Of a DNA stretch of 64,000 bases, positions 51,257-59,556 are shown piece by piece. A program made the translations under genes and the position numbers. Source of the stretch: Streptomyces humidus (GTDB taxonomy: Bacteria; Actinomycetota; Actinomycetes; Streptomycetales; Streptomycetaceae); assembly GCF_014649655.1 (NCBI RefSeq), contig NZ_BMTL01000038.1, positions 28,457-92,456 of the forward strand, in the 5' to 3' direction. The stretch's first letter is position 1. The number at the start of each line of letters is the position of its first letter. The notes under the pieces are model-generated. The model saw nothing but the letters and a program-made list of their open reading frames with translations. It had not been told where the DNA came from and did not search any database.

Positions 51257-52018
51257 TCAGCCCAAGCCGGCGTTGAGGAAGATGCCGCCGTCGACGACGA
51301 GCGTCTGACCGGTGATCCAGTCCGCCTGCTGCGAGGTCAGGAACGCGGCCGTGCCGCCGATGTCGGAGGGCACGCCGAGCCGGGCCAGCGGGTAGGACGC
51401 GGCCGCCTCCTCCTCTCGGCCCTCGTACAGGGCCTGGGCGAACTTGGTCTTCACCACGGCCGGGGCGATCGCGTTGACGCGCACCCGCGGCGCGTACTCG
51501 TGCGCCAGCTGCATGGTCAGGTTGATCATCGCGGCCTTGCTGATGCCGTACGCGCCGATGAAGGGCGAGGCCGACAGGCCCGCGACGGAGGCGATGTTGA
51601 CGATCGCACCCCCGTTCTCCTTCTGCCAGGCGTGCCAGGTCCGCTGCGCGAAGCCGAGCGCGGAGAGCACGTTGGTCTCGAAGACCTTGCGGGCCACGTT
51701 CAGGTCCAGGTCGGCGATCGGCCCGAACACCGGGTTCGTACCGGCGTTGTTGACCAGGAAGTCGATGCGCCCGAAGGCGTCCATCGTGCGCTCCACGGCG
51801 GCGGCCTGGTGCTCCTCGTCGTGCGCCTTGCCTGCGACGCCGATGACCCGGTCGGCGCCGAGCCGCTCGACGGCCTCCTTCAGGGCGTCCTCGCCCCGGC
51901 CGGTGATGCAGACCCGGTCGCCGCGGGCGACGAGCGCCTCGGCGACGCCGTAGCCGATGCCTCGGCTGGCGCCCGTGACGAGGGCGACCTTGCCGGAGAG
52001 TGCGGGCAGTTCAGTCAT
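51257..52018 (-). CDS. SDR-family oxidoreductase (FabG-like)
   Basis: 253 residues. KVALVTGASRGIGYGVAEAL binds NAD(P); FLVNNAGTNPVFG is the NNAG block; IVNIASVAGLSASPFIGAYG ISKAAM gives Ser, Tyr and Lys. The C-terminus ends with GQTLVVDGGIFLNAGLG, the typical FabG-like closing. It directly follows a second SDR gene (31 bp) with which it forms a two-gene operon ended by the hairpin at 51144. It could be a 3-oxoacyl reductase or another ketoreductase; the order of two SDRs beside ung is one I recall from Streptomyces chromosomes. Confidence 0.88.
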   Translation of the reverse strand: MTELPALSGKVALVTGASRGIGYGVAEALVARGDRVCITGRGEDALKEAVERLGADRVIGVAGKAHDEEHQAAAVERTMDAFGRIDFLVNNAGTNPVFGPIADLDLNVARKVFETNVLSALGFAQRTWHAWQKENGGAIVNIASVAGLSASPFIGAYGISKAAMINLTMQLAHEYAPRVRVNAIAPAVVKTKFAQALYEGREEEAAASYPLARLGVPSDIGGTAAFLTSQQADWITGQTLVVDGGIFLNAGLG

Positions 52019-52048
52019 GTTCGTGATCCCCAGGGTTCTTGGCGGCGG

Positions 52049-52810
52049 TCAGTCGAGCGGTCCGCCGGCGACGTACAGCACCTGGCCGGAGACGAAGCCG
52101 GCGGCCTCGTCGGTGAAGAAGGCGATCGCGTTCGCGATGTCGTCGGGCTCGCCCACGCGCGCGACCGGGATCTGGGTGGCGGCCGCCGCCTTGAACTCCT
52201 CGAAGCCCATGCCGACGCGGGCGGCGGTGGCGGCGGTCATGTCGGTGGCGATGAAGCCGGGTGCGACGGCGTTGGCGGTGATGCCGAACTTGCCGAGCTC
52301 GATGGCCAGGGTCTTGGTGAAGCCCTGCAGACCGGCCTTGGCGGCCGAGTAGTTGGCCTGGCCGCGGTTGCCGAGCGCCGAGGAGGAGGACAGGTTGACG
52401 ACGCGGCCGAAGCCGGCGTCGACCATGTGCTTCTGGACGGCCTTGGTCATGAGGAACGAGCCGCGCAGGTGCACGTTCAGGACGGTGTCCCAGTCGGCGG
52501 CGCTCATCTTGAACAGCAGGTTGTCGCGGAGCACACCGGCGTTGTTGACGAGGATCGTCGGCGCGCCGAGTTCCTCGACGACCCGGGCGACCGCCGCCTC
52601 GACCTGGGCCTCGTCGGAGACGTCGGCGCCGATGGCGACGGCCCTGCCGCCGGCCGCGGTGATCTTCTCGACGGTGTCCTTGCAGGCGGCCTCGTCGAGG
52701 TCGACGACCGCGACCGCGCGGCCCTCGGCCGCCAGTCGCACGGCGGTGGCCGCTCCGATGCCCCGCGCCGCGCCCGTGACCACGGCGACCCGCTGCTCAG
52801 TGGTGGACAT
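52049..52810 (-). CDS. fabG: 3-oxoacyl-ACP reductase-like SDR
   Basis: 253 residues with VAVVTGAARGIGAATAVRLA, ILVNNAGVLRDNLLFKMSAA DWD (the FabG NNAGxxxDN block), VVNLSSSSALGNRGQANYSA AKAG with Ser, Tyr and Lys, and VAPGFIATDMT. The NNAGVLRDN and APGFIATDMT strings are close to FabG of fatty acid synthesis. No acp or fabD/H/F genes are near, so it is an additional FabG, possibly MabA/FabG4-like. GAGGAG precedes the ATG at 52810; the open frame to 52942 shows no homology. Confidence 0.88.
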   Translation of the reverse strand: MSTTEQRVAVVTGAARGIGAATAVRLAAEGRAVAVVDLDEAACKDTVEKITAAGGRAVAIGADVSDEAQVEAAVARVVEELGAPTILVNNAGVLRDNLLFKMSAADWDTVLNVHLRGSFLMTKAVQKHMVDAGFGRVVNLSSSSALGNRGQANYSAAKAGLQGFTKTLAIELGKFGITANAVAPGFIATDMTAATAARVGMGFEEFKAAAATQIPVARVGEPDDIANAIAFFTDEAAGFVSGQVLYVAGGPLD

Positions 52811-52977
52811 TGCTGGTTCTCCTCGCCCTTGAGAAAGCCTGGTGCGCCCGAGCGGGCGCCGTTCCGCCGGGGCGCTGGCGCCCCCGACTGGTGAGCGACC
52901 GCTTAGTACCTTCGGCAGACGTGACGCTAGAAGCCCTGGCACCCGGTGTCAACGCCACACGTCGCCGGTGTGATCCA

Positions 52978-53394
52978 TTACCTCACCAGCAGCCGGAGCA
53001 GCCGCTCCGTCTCGGCGGCCGGGTCAGCGGTGAGCCCGGTGTGCACCGGGCCCGGCTGGACGATCGTCGAGCGGGGCGCGATGAGCCAGCGGAAACGCCG
53101 TCCGGCGTCGTCGCCTGCCGCCTGACCGGCCGCCGCGCCGCCCGCGCACACGCCTTCGACCGCCCGCAGAGCGGCCCGCACCCCTGCCACGTCCGCCCGC
53201 GGATCCAGTGCCAGCAGCTTCGCTTCGTCGAGGTGGGTGCGGGCGCCGACGTAGTCCTGGCCGCGGCAGTACACCAGCACGCCCGCGTTGACGCACTCGC
53301 CGCGCTCGACGCGCGGGACGACGCGCAGCAGCGCGTACTCGAAGACGTCCCGGTCGCCGCCCTGGCCGGGCCTGATGATGTGGCGGTCGTTCAC
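52978..53394 (-). CDS. DUF3037 protein, partner of HipA-like kinase
   Basis: 138 residues from a GTG that overlaps the stop of the kinase gene by four bases (GTGA). The DUF3037 core reads FEYALLRVVPRVERGECVNA GVLVYC, then ARTHLDEAKLLALDP and FRWLIAPRSTIVQPGPVHTG LTADPAAE. This conserved PRSTIVQ...HTG pattern is typical. The function is unknown, but the pairing with a HipA-type protein is widespread, so it may modulate or be a target of that kinase. Confidence 0.85.
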   Translation of the reverse strand: MNDRHIIRPGQGGDRDVFEYALLRVVPRVERGECVNAGVLVYCRGQDYVGARTHLDEAKLLALDPRADVAGVRAALRAVEGVCAGGAAAGQAAGDDAGRRFRWLIAPRSTIVQPGPVHTGLTADPAAETERLLRLLVR

Positions 53395-54146
53395 TCGGTC
53401 CCCTTGATGCGGTCGTGGATGACGGCGGCGCGTGCCAGGAGCGGCGCAGCATAGGCGTGCCGGAGCGCGTCGGGGGTGTCGAAGCCGGGCTCGTCCGCCA
53501 GCCAGACGTCCGGGATCTCGGCGGTGACCTCGGCCAGCAGGTCGGCCGTGACCAGCGGGGCCAGCTCCGCCGCCGCGGCCGCGACGTCCGGCCCGAAGGG
53601 GGCGAGGACGTGGTCGGACGCGTCGTAGGGGCGGGCCGCGGAGGTCTCGGCGGTGGGCCAGTTGTGCTGCCAGATCATGGTGGCGCCGTGATCGACGAGC
53701 CACAGGTCGCCGCGGTGCACCAGGAGGTTGGGGTTGCGCCAGGAGCGGTCGACGTTGTTCACCAGCGCGTCGAACCAGACGATCCGGCCGGCCTCCTCGG
53801 AGCTCACCGGGAAGGCGAGCGGGTCGAAGCCGAGGGCGCCGGAGAGGAAGTCCATGCCGAGGTTGGTCCCGCCGCTCGCCTTCAGCAACTCCTGCACCTG
53901 ACTGTCGGGTTCGCCGAGTCCCAGCAGGACGTCGAGCTCCACGGCCGCCAGACCGGGCACCCGCAGGCCGAGCCGGCGGGCCAGTTCGCCGCAGACCACC
54001 TCCGCGACGAGCGTCTTGCGCCCCTGTCCGGCGCCGGTGAACTTCAGGACGTACAGGCCGAGATCGTCGGCCTCGACGAGCCCCGGCAGGGATCCGCCCT
54101 CGCGCAGGGGCGTGACGTAGCGGGTCGCGGTGACTTCCTTGAGCAT
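53391..54146 (-). CDS. HipA-family kinase-like protein (HipA_2)
   Basis: 251 residues of the small HipA-like kinase family. The nucleotide-site lysine is in LGLYVLKFTGAGQGRKTLVA (Lys35). The catalytic segment VWFDALVNNVDRSWRNPNLL V carries Asp133 and Asn138. DLWLVDHGATMIW holds Asp152, the DFG equivalent. HipA kinases phosphorylate proteins such as GltX in toxin-antitoxin systems. No HipB-like DNA-binding antitoxin is present here; instead the gene is translationally coupled to DUF3037. Whether this pair is a toxin system or a housekeeping kinase is open. Confidence 0.85.
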   Translation of the reverse strand: MLKEVTATRYVTPLREGGSLPGLVEADDLGLYVLKFTGAGQGRKTLVAEVVCGELARRLGLRVPGLAAVELDVLLGLGEPDSQVQELLKASGGTNLGMDFLSGALGFDPLAFPVSSEEAGRIVWFDALVNNVDRSWRNPNLLVHRGDLWLVDHGATMIWQHNWPTAETSAARPYDASDHVLAPFGPDVAAAAAELAPLVTADLLAEVTAEIPDVWLADEPGFDTPDALRHAYAAPLLARAAVIHDRIKGTE

Positions 54147-54338
54147 CGCCCCAGGTTACTGGGCCTGGGCCGATGCGCGGCCGACAGCTCGGCGACAGCT
54201 GCGGCTTACGCCGCGCTCATGTCGAAGCCGTCAAGATCTCGACACTGTCCGAACTGGCCGGGGTCGCTGAACAAGCCGCGCCCCCGGCTCGTACCTCACG
54301 GCAGACCCACCGTCCCCCCTGGAAGGGAACCCCACAGC

Positions 54339-54839
54339 ATGACCAGCGCATCGATCAAGTCCGCGTCGGGGCCTGCCCGCCGTACCGTCGTGGCGGCCGC
54401 GGGAGCCGCGGGGCTCTCCGTCGCGCTGACCGCGTGCGGAGGCTCCGACGACGACTCGTCGAGCTCCTCGTCGTCGGCCGGCGCCGCGGGTTCCACCGGA
54501 TCCACCGGCAGCGCGCCCGCCGCGAGCACGGGCGGCGGGGACGCGGCGGGGGGCGCCGCGCTCACCAAGACGGCCGACATACCCGCGGGCGGCGGCAAGG
54601 TCTTCGAGTCCGAGAAGGTGGTCGTCGTCCAGCCGACGGCGGGCACCTACAAGGCGTTCTCCGCGGTGTGCACCCACGCGGGCTGCGCGGTGAAGTCCGT
54701 CAACGACGGCGTGATCCACTGCCCCTGCCACAACAGCAACTTCTCGATCACGGACGGCAGCGTGAAGAGCGGTCCCGCGCGCAAGCCGCTGCCCGAGGTG
54801 TCGATCAAGGTCAGCGGAGACTCGATCACCCTGGCCTGA
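54339..54839 (+). CDS. Rieske 2Fe-2S lipoprotein
   Basis: 166 residues. The N-terminus ARRTVVAAAGAAGLSVALTA C resembles a Tat signal with a lipobox ending at Cys33, so the protein should be exported folded and lipid-anchored. A Ser/Gly/Ala linker (residues 34-75) leads to the Rieske domain, with cluster ligands in AVCTHAGCAVKSV (Cys111, His113) and HCPCHNSNF (Cys128, His131) and the disulfide pair Cys116/Cys130. It is a small stand-alone Rieske protein, not a cytochrome bc subunit. Electron partners are unknown. Its last 14 bases overlap the convergent isochorismatase gene. Confidence 0.92.
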   Translation: MTSASIKSASGPARRTVVAAAGAAGLSVALTACGGSDDDSSSSSSSAGAAGSTGSTGSAPAASTGGGDAAGGAALTKTADIPAGGGKVFESEKVVVVQPTAGTYKAFSAVCTHAGCAVKSVNDGVIHCPCHNSNFSITDGSVKSGPARKPLPEVSIKVSGDSITLA

Positions 54840-55488
54840 CCTCCGCTCCCGCCGTGGCGGTCCCGCGCAGGCAGTCCAGCACCTCGTCGGTGGTCGCGAT
54901 CGTGGCAACCAGCGCGAGGGTGTGGCGGATCATCGCGGGGGTGTAGTCGGCGGGCACCCCCGCGACGGCGTCCGACGGCACGACGACGGTGTAGCCCCGG
55001 TTGACCGCGTCGAAGACGGTGTTGGGGATCGCGACGTTGGCCGAGACCCCGGTCACGACCAGGGTGCGGCAGCCGAGGTTGCGGAGCAGGGCGTCGACGT
55101 CGGTGCCCTGGACGGGCGACAGCCCGTGCAGCCGCCGGACGACGAGATCCTGCTCCGCGACTTCGATCGGGGGTGCGACGCGGGTCGCGTCGGTTCCGGC
55201 GAGCTGCTGGACGGGAAGGCGTGCGGCCGCGCGGAACAGCCGGGCGTTGCGGCTGGCGCCCCGGCCGTCGGGCCGGCGCTCGGCCACGGCGTGCACGACC
55301 TGGACGCGGTGCGCGTGAGCGGCCGCCACCAGCCGGGCGACGTTGGCGAGGGCCCCCGACTCCCTTGCCTCTCGGGCGAGTTGCGGAAGAGCGGCGGCCG
55401 GTCCGACGACACCCTGCTGGCATTCCACCGTGATCAGGACGGTGCCGGCCGGGTCGAGAAGGTCACCGAGGACTTCGTGCGACGGCAT
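54826..55488 (-). CDS. Isochorismatase-family hydrolase lacking the catalytic Cys
   Basis: 220 residues of the cysteine hydrolase fold: GTVLITVECQQGVVGPAAAL, then VQVVHAVAERRPDGRGASRN, VAEQDLVVRRLHGLSPVQGT and CRTLVVTGVSANVAIPNTVF DAVNRGY. Where nicotinamidases have a Cys nucleophile after TGV, this protein has Ala (SANVAIPN), and the first Asp is Glu (VECQQG). True isochorismatases also lack the Cys, so activity on a vinyl-ether-type substrate remains possible. The ATG at 55488 lies after GGGGGA. Convergent overlap of 14 bases with the Rieske gene. Confidence 0.85.
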   Translation of the reverse strand: MPSHEVLGDLLDPAGTVLITVECQQGVVGPAAALPQLAREARESGALANVARLVAAAHAHRVQVVHAVAERRPDGRGASRNARLFRAAARLPVQQLAGTDATRVAPPIEVAEQDLVVRRLHGLSPVQGTDVDALLRNLGCRTLVVTGVSANVAIPNTVFDAVNRGYTVVVPSDAVAGVPADYTPAMIRHTLALVATIATTDEVLDCLRGTATAGAEVRPG

Positions 55489-55638
55489 GGGCTCCCCCTG
55501 ACGTCGGTGTGGGGCGGGCGACACTAACCGCCATTGCGCGGAGAAGGAAGAAGACCCATCATTTTCTGACGGTGTCTCAGAAGATCAGCGCAGGACGGCA
55601 CAAGAGACGAATGACAAGAGAAGAATGAAGGGGGCCGG

Positions 55639-56106
55639 ATGACCGTCACTCAGCGCCGGGGCCGGAAGATCATGATGACCGCGGGCGAACTGGACGCGTT
55701 CCTCACCGTCCAGCGCACCTGCCGGGTCGCGACCGTGTCCACCGACGGCGCCCCGCACGTCAGCGCCCTGTGGTTCCTCTGGGACGGGAACGCGCTCTGG
55801 CTGTACTCGGTGGTGCGCAGCAAGCGCTGGGCCGATCTGCGCCGCGACCCCCGGGTCGCGATCGTGATCGACACGGGCGAGGAGTACGACACCCTGCGCG
55901 GGGTCGAGCTGTCCGGCGCCGTGGAGTTCGTCGGCGAGATCCCGCGCACCGGCGAGCTGTGCGCCGAACTCGACGCGGTGGAGACCCTGTTCGCCCGCAA
56001 GAACTTCGGCCTCGACGCGATGCCGCACGACGGGCGGCACGCCTGGGTGCGGCTGACGCCGGAGAAGATCGTGTCCTGGGACTTCCGCAAGCTCGGCGGG
56101 GTGTGA
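55639..56106 (+). CDS. PPOX-class (flavin/F420-binding split-barrel) protein
   Basis: 155 residues of the pyridoxamine-phosphate-oxidase-like split barrel: LDAFLTVQRTCRVATVSTDG APHVSALWFLWDGNALWLYS, then RSKRWADLRRDPRVAIVIDT G and a C-terminal WVRLTPEKIVSWDFRKLGG. The RSKRWADLRRDPRV string is the cofactor-phosphate site; in actinobacteria many such proteins bind F420 rather than FMN. GAAGGGG precedes the ATG. The gene is convergent with the LysR gene 41 bp downstream. Substrate unknown. Confidence 0.85.
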   Translation: MTVTQRRGRKIMMTAGELDAFLTVQRTCRVATVSTDGAPHVSALWFLWDGNALWLYSVVRSKRWADLRRDPRVAIVIDTGEEYDTLRGVELSGAVEFVGEIPRTGELCAELDAVETLFARKNFGLDAMPHDGRHAWVRLTPEKIVSWDFRKLGGV

Positions 56107-56147
56107 CGCCGCGGGCCGGCCCCAGCCCCTGGCCCCGGCCGGCCGTT

Positions 56148-57086
56148 TCAGCCGGCCGTCCCGTCCGGCCGCTCACCTGGCGGCCGCCCCACCCCTCGGC
56201 CCGCCGCCTTGAGCGCCTCCACGGCCGCACGGATGGACGGGCGGCGGTCGGCGTCCGCCCGCCAGACCGCGTACACATGGCGGCGCACCCGCTGCCGCAA
56301 CGGGACCGTGACGACCCCCTCGGGCATCGGGTGCCGCCCCAGCTGCGGCGCGATGCACACGCCCAGCCCGGCCGCCACCAGGCCGAGTTGGGTGTGGGTC
56401 TCGGCCGCCCGGTGTCCGACGATCGGCTCGACGCCCCGTGAGCGCAGCGTGAACATCAGCCACTCGTGGCAGAACTCGCCCTCGCCCCAGGTGATCCACT
56501 CGTCCTCGGCGAACTCCGCGAGGTCCACCTCGTCCCGGTGGGCGAGGGGGTGTCCGGCCGGCATCGCGACATCGGCGGGATCGTCGAGAAGGGGCGCCTT
56601 CACCAGGCCGTCCGGCACGGGCATCGGCTTGTTGTACCAGTCCAGGACGACGGCGAGGTCGAGGTCGCCGCGTACGACGCCGGCGATGCCGCGCTCCGGC
56701 TCCAGCTCGGACGAGCGCAACCGCAGCCCCGGATGCGCCTTGCGCAGCTCGGCGAGCACGACGGGGAACAGCCCGCGCGCCGCGGTAGGGAACGCCGACA
56801 CTCGCAACTCTCCGGCCACCTGCCCACGTTGGGCTTCCAGATCGGCCTGGGCGAGTTCGACCTGGGACAGGATCCGGGACGCGTGCTCGGCGAGCAGCCG
56901 CCCGGCGTCCGTCAGCCGCACGCCACGGCCGTGCTTGGCGAGGAGCCGCTGGCCCACCTCCCGCTCCAGCTTCGCCATCTGCTGCGAGACGGCCGACGTG
57001 GTGATGTGCAGCCCGAGGGCCGCTCCGCTGACCGATCCGTGCCGGGCGAGGGCGTCGAGGGTGCGCAGGCGCTCCAGGTTCAACAT
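56148..57086 (-). CDS. LysR-family transcriptional regulator
   Basis: 312 residues from ATG 57086: MLNLERLRTLDALARHGSVS, then TTSAVSQQMAKLEREVGQRL LAKHGRGVRLTDAG, the LysR winged HTH. The effector domain follows (GELRVSAFPTAARGLFPVVL; AAETHTQLGLVAAGLGVCIA P). Divergent from an EamA transporter gene with 74 bp between starts, the usual setting for a LysR protein controlling an exporter. Confidence 0.92.
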   Translation of the reverse strand: MLNLERLRTLDALARHGSVSGAALGLHITTSAVSQQMAKLEREVGQRLLAKHGRGVRLTDAGRLLAEHASRILSQVELAQADLEAQRGQVAGELRVSAFPTAARGLFPVVLAELRKAHPGLRLRSSELEPERGIAGVVRGDLDLAVVLDWYNKPMPVPDGLVKAPLLDDPADVAMPAGHPLAHRDEVDLAEFAEDEWITWGEGEFCHEWLMFTLRSRGVEPIVGHRAAETHTQLGLVAAGLGVCIAPQLGRHPMPEGVVTVPLRQRVRRHVYAVWRADADRRPSIRAAVEALKAAGRGVGRPPGERPDGTAG

Positions 57087-57160
57087 ATAAGCGATGCTAC
57101 GAGGTATTCCTCGAGAATTCTCGCTTGTGCTACAAGATTGCCTCCCGCATCGTTGAGGCC
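57087..57160. promoter_or_regulatory. LysR/EamA divergent promoter with palindromes
   Basis: Holds GAGGTATTCCTC (57101-57112) directly followed by CGAGAATTCTCG (57112-57123), both inverted repeats, inside an outer AAGCGA...TCGCTT pair. A likely LysR binding region. Confidence 0.6.
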
Positions 57161-58144
57161 ATGACCACGGTGACCGCGTCCACCCCGACCCCGCCCCACG
57201 CGCCTTCCCCCGCCCGGCCCACGCAGCATTCCCCCGCCGGGCCCACCCTGGGCCCCGCCCGCCCGCGCCGCGCTCTCGACTGGCGCCTTCGCTTCGGCGC
57301 ACTGTCGCTGATCTGGGGCTTCAGCTTCCTGCTCATCAAGGTGGGCACCGGCGGCTACGCGCCCTTCCAGGTCACCTTCGGAAGGCTGGCGTTCGGGACG
57401 GCGGTGCTGGCGGTCGCGATGGCGGTGAAGCGGGAGCGACTCCCGCGCGGGGCGCGCACCTGGGCGCATCTGACCGTGTCCGCGTTCCTGCTCAACGCCC
57501 TGCCCTTCTCGCTCTTCGCCTACGCGGAGCTGACGATCCCGTCCACCCTGGCCGGCATCTGCAACGCGACCTCGCCGCTGTGGGGCATGGCCCTGTCCCT
57601 GGTCGCGCTCTCCGAGGACCGGCCGACCCGGCTGCGCGTCGCGGGTCTGGGCCTCGGGTTCCTGGGTGTGCTGACCGTGCTCGGCGCGTGGCAGGGCTTC
57701 CACGGCCTGGACGCCCGGGGCACGACGCTGGCCCTGCTGGCCTCGCTCAGTTACCCGGTCGGCTGGATCTACCTCCGTCGCACGCTGGCGGCCACCGGCT
57801 CCTCCGCCCTGTCGATGACCGGCGCGCAACTGTTCCTGGCGACCCTGCAACTCGCCGTGGTCACCCCGCTGTTCACCACGTTCCCGGCCCGGTTCCCACT
57901 GCTCCCCCTGCTCGCGACGGCGGCTCTGGGGGCGCTGGGCACGGGCCTGGCCCTGCTGATCCAGTACGGCCTGGTCGCGGAGGTCGGTCCGACGACGGCG
58001 CAGATGGTCACGTACTTCATCCCGGTCATCGCGACGGCCGCGGGCGTCGCCCTGCTGGACGAGCCGCTGAACTGGTCGACACCGGTGGGAGCGGCGATCG
58101 TCCTGGCGGGCGCGGCGCTGACCCAGGTGCGGGGCCGGTCCTGA
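57161..58144 (+). CDS. EamA/DMT-family transporter
   Basis: 327 residues with about ten membrane segments: FGALSLIWGFSFLLIKVGTG, LTVSAFLLNALPFSLFAYAE, VAGLGLGFLGVLTVLGAWQG, LAVVTPLFTTFPARFPLLPL and YFIPVIATAAGVALLDEPLN are clear. The two EamA repeats each end with the conserved LDEP-like motif. A proline-rich cytoplasmic N-terminus of 35 residues precedes them. It probably exports a small metabolite or amino acid under control of the divergent LysR protein. Confidence 0.9.
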   Translation: MTTVTASTPTPPHAPSPARPTQHSPAGPTLGPARPRRALDWRLRFGALSLIWGFSFLLIKVGTGGYAPFQVTFGRLAFGTAVLAVAMAVKRERLPRGARTWAHLTVSAFLLNALPFSLFAYAELTIPSTLAGICNATSPLWGMALSLVALSEDRPTRLRVAGLGLGFLGVLTVLGAWQGFHGLDARGTTLALLASLSYPVGWIYLRRTLAATGSSALSMTGAQLFLATLQLAVVTPLFTTFPARFPLLPLLATAALGALGTGLALLIQYGLVAEVGPTTAQMVTYFIPVIATAAGVALLDEPLNWSTPVGAAIVLAGAALTQVRGRS

Positions 58145-58146
58145 CC

Positions 58147-58181
58147 GTGCGCGGCGGCCTCCGCCAGGGGTCGCCGCGCAC
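58147..58181. terminator. Bidirectional hairpin terminator
   Basis: GTGCGCGGCG pairs with CGCCGCGCAC between convergent EamA and MocR genes. Confidence 0.7.
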
Positions 58182-58189
58182 CGGTGGCA

Positions 58190-59521
58190 TCAGACGCAGC
58201 CGCGCACTCCGCCCACCCGCACGGCGTCCGCGACCGCGTCCGCCAGTGCGTCGATCTCGTCCTGCGCCAGGGTGGACACGGTGATCCGGATGCCGGGCGG
58301 GGACTCGATGCGAAAGCGCGCCCCCGGGGCGACCGCCCATCCCGCCTGCAGCAGCCGGGCGACGGCCCCCGTCTCGTCCGGCACGGGGACCCACACGTTC
58401 ATTCCGCTGCGCCCGTGCGCCCGGACCCCGCGCGCGGCCAGTGCGGCGATCAGCGCGTCTCGCCGGCTGCCGTACGCGAGCGCCACCGCGCGCGGGTCCA
58501 CCGCGCCGTCGGTCCACAGCCGCAGCACGGCCCGCTGGGTGATCCGGCTGACCCAGCCGGGGCCGAGCCGCTGCCGCCCGCTCACCCGGTCGAGGGTGAC
58601 GTCGTCCCCGGTGAGGACGGCGAACCGCAGGTCCGGACCGTAGGCCTTGGCGGCTGAGCGCACGAAGGCCCAGTGCCGGGTCACTCCCGCGAGGGGGTGC
58701 AGGGGCTGGTCGACGATCCCATGGCCGTGGTCGTCCTCCACGAGCAGGGTGTGCGGATGCTCCCCGAGCACGGCGCGCAGAGCACGCGCGCGCGGGGCGC
58801 TCACCGCCGCGCCGGTCGGGTTCTGCGCCCGGTCGGTGACGATCAGGGCGCGTGCCCCGGCCTCCAGCGCCCGGCGCACGTCCTGGGGCAGGGGGCCCTC
58901 GTCGTCGAGGCCGACCGGCAGGGTGCGCAGCCCGAGAGCCGGCACCAGGTCGAGCAGGGAGCCCCAGCCGGGATCCTCGACGGCCACGACGTCCCCCGGC
59001 CTGAGATGGGCGGCGAGGACGCGTTCGATCGCGTCCAGCGATCCGGACGCGACGGCCATCGGCGCGGCCGGCACACCGTCGGCCCCCAGATCGGCCCCGG
59101 CCAGCGCGGCCAGCCCGGGTTCCACCGGCGCGTGCCCGTACAGCACCGGCTCCCGGTCGCCCTGGGCTGCCGCCCAGGCGAACGCCGGGGCCAGCGGCGG
59201 CAGCAGCGCCGTGTCGGGGTTGCCGGTGGAGGCGTCCCGCACGCCCTCCGGAACCTCCACACGGATGAAGTCGCGCCCGGTCGTGGCGGGCTTCGCGCGC
59301 ACCCGGCTCCCCCGGCGGCCGTCGGTCTCGATCACGCCCCGCTCGCGCAGGGTGCGATAGGCAGCCGCGACCGTGTTCGGGTTGACCCCGAGCGAGGTGG
59401 CCAACTCCCTCATGGGCGGGAGCAGTTGCCCCGGACGAAGCTCGCCCGCACCGACCGCCTCCTCGATGCTCGCGGAAATCTCCGCTGCCCTTCGGCCCTG
59501 GATCCGATATTCTCCTAGCAC
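58190..59521 (-). CDS. MocR-type regulator (GntR HTH plus aminotransferase domain)
   Basis: 443 residues. The N-terminal GntR winged HTH reads ISASIEEAVGAGELRPGQLL PPMRELATSLGVNPNTVAAA. A fold-type I aminotransferase domain follows, with ALIVTDRAQNPTGAAVS, LVEDDHGHGIVDQPLHPLAG and the PLP lysine in FVRSAAKAYGPDLRFAVLTG. MocR proteins sense PLP or an amino compound. It is divergent from a PPOX-fold gene, with the palindrome TGCACTAGTGCA between them, which suggests a link to vitamin B6 or flavin chemistry as in PdxR systems. Confidence 0.92.
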   Translation of the reverse strand: MLGEYRIQGRRAAEISASIEEAVGAGELRPGQLLPPMRELATSLGVNPNTVAAAYRTLRERGVIETDGRRGSRVRAKPATTGRDFIRVEVPEGVRDASTGNPDTALLPPLAPAFAWAAAQGDREPVLYGHAPVEPGLAALAGADLGADGVPAAPMAVASGSLDAIERVLAAHLRPGDVVAVEDPGWGSLLDLVPALGLRTLPVGLDDEGPLPQDVRRALEAGARALIVTDRAQNPTGAAVSAPRARALRAVLGEHPHTLLVEDDHGHGIVDQPLHPLAGVTRHWAFVRSAAKAYGPDLRFAVLTGDDVTLDRVSGRQRLGPGWVSRITQRAVLRLWTDGAVDPRAVALAYGSRRDALIAALAARGVRAHGRSGMNVWVPVPDETGAVARLLQAGWAVAPGARFRIESPPGIRITVSTLAQDEIDALADAVADAVRVGGVRGCV

Positions 59522-59532
59522 AAAGTCTATTA

Positions 59533-59544
59533 TGCACTAGTGCA
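59533..59544. promoter_or_regulatory. Palindrome TGCACTAGTGCA, MocR operator candidate
   Basis: A perfect 12-bp palindrome between the divergent MocR and PPOX genes, 12 bp from each start. A related half-site, TAGCACA, lies 13 bp to its left. Confidence 0.65.
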
Positions 59545-59556
59545 ATGGAGAGCGCC

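Noticed and set aside
53391..54146. HipAB toxin-antitoxin locus
   Set aside because: No HipB-like DNA-binding protein is adjacent, and the kinase belongs to the small HipA_2 type paired with DUF3037.
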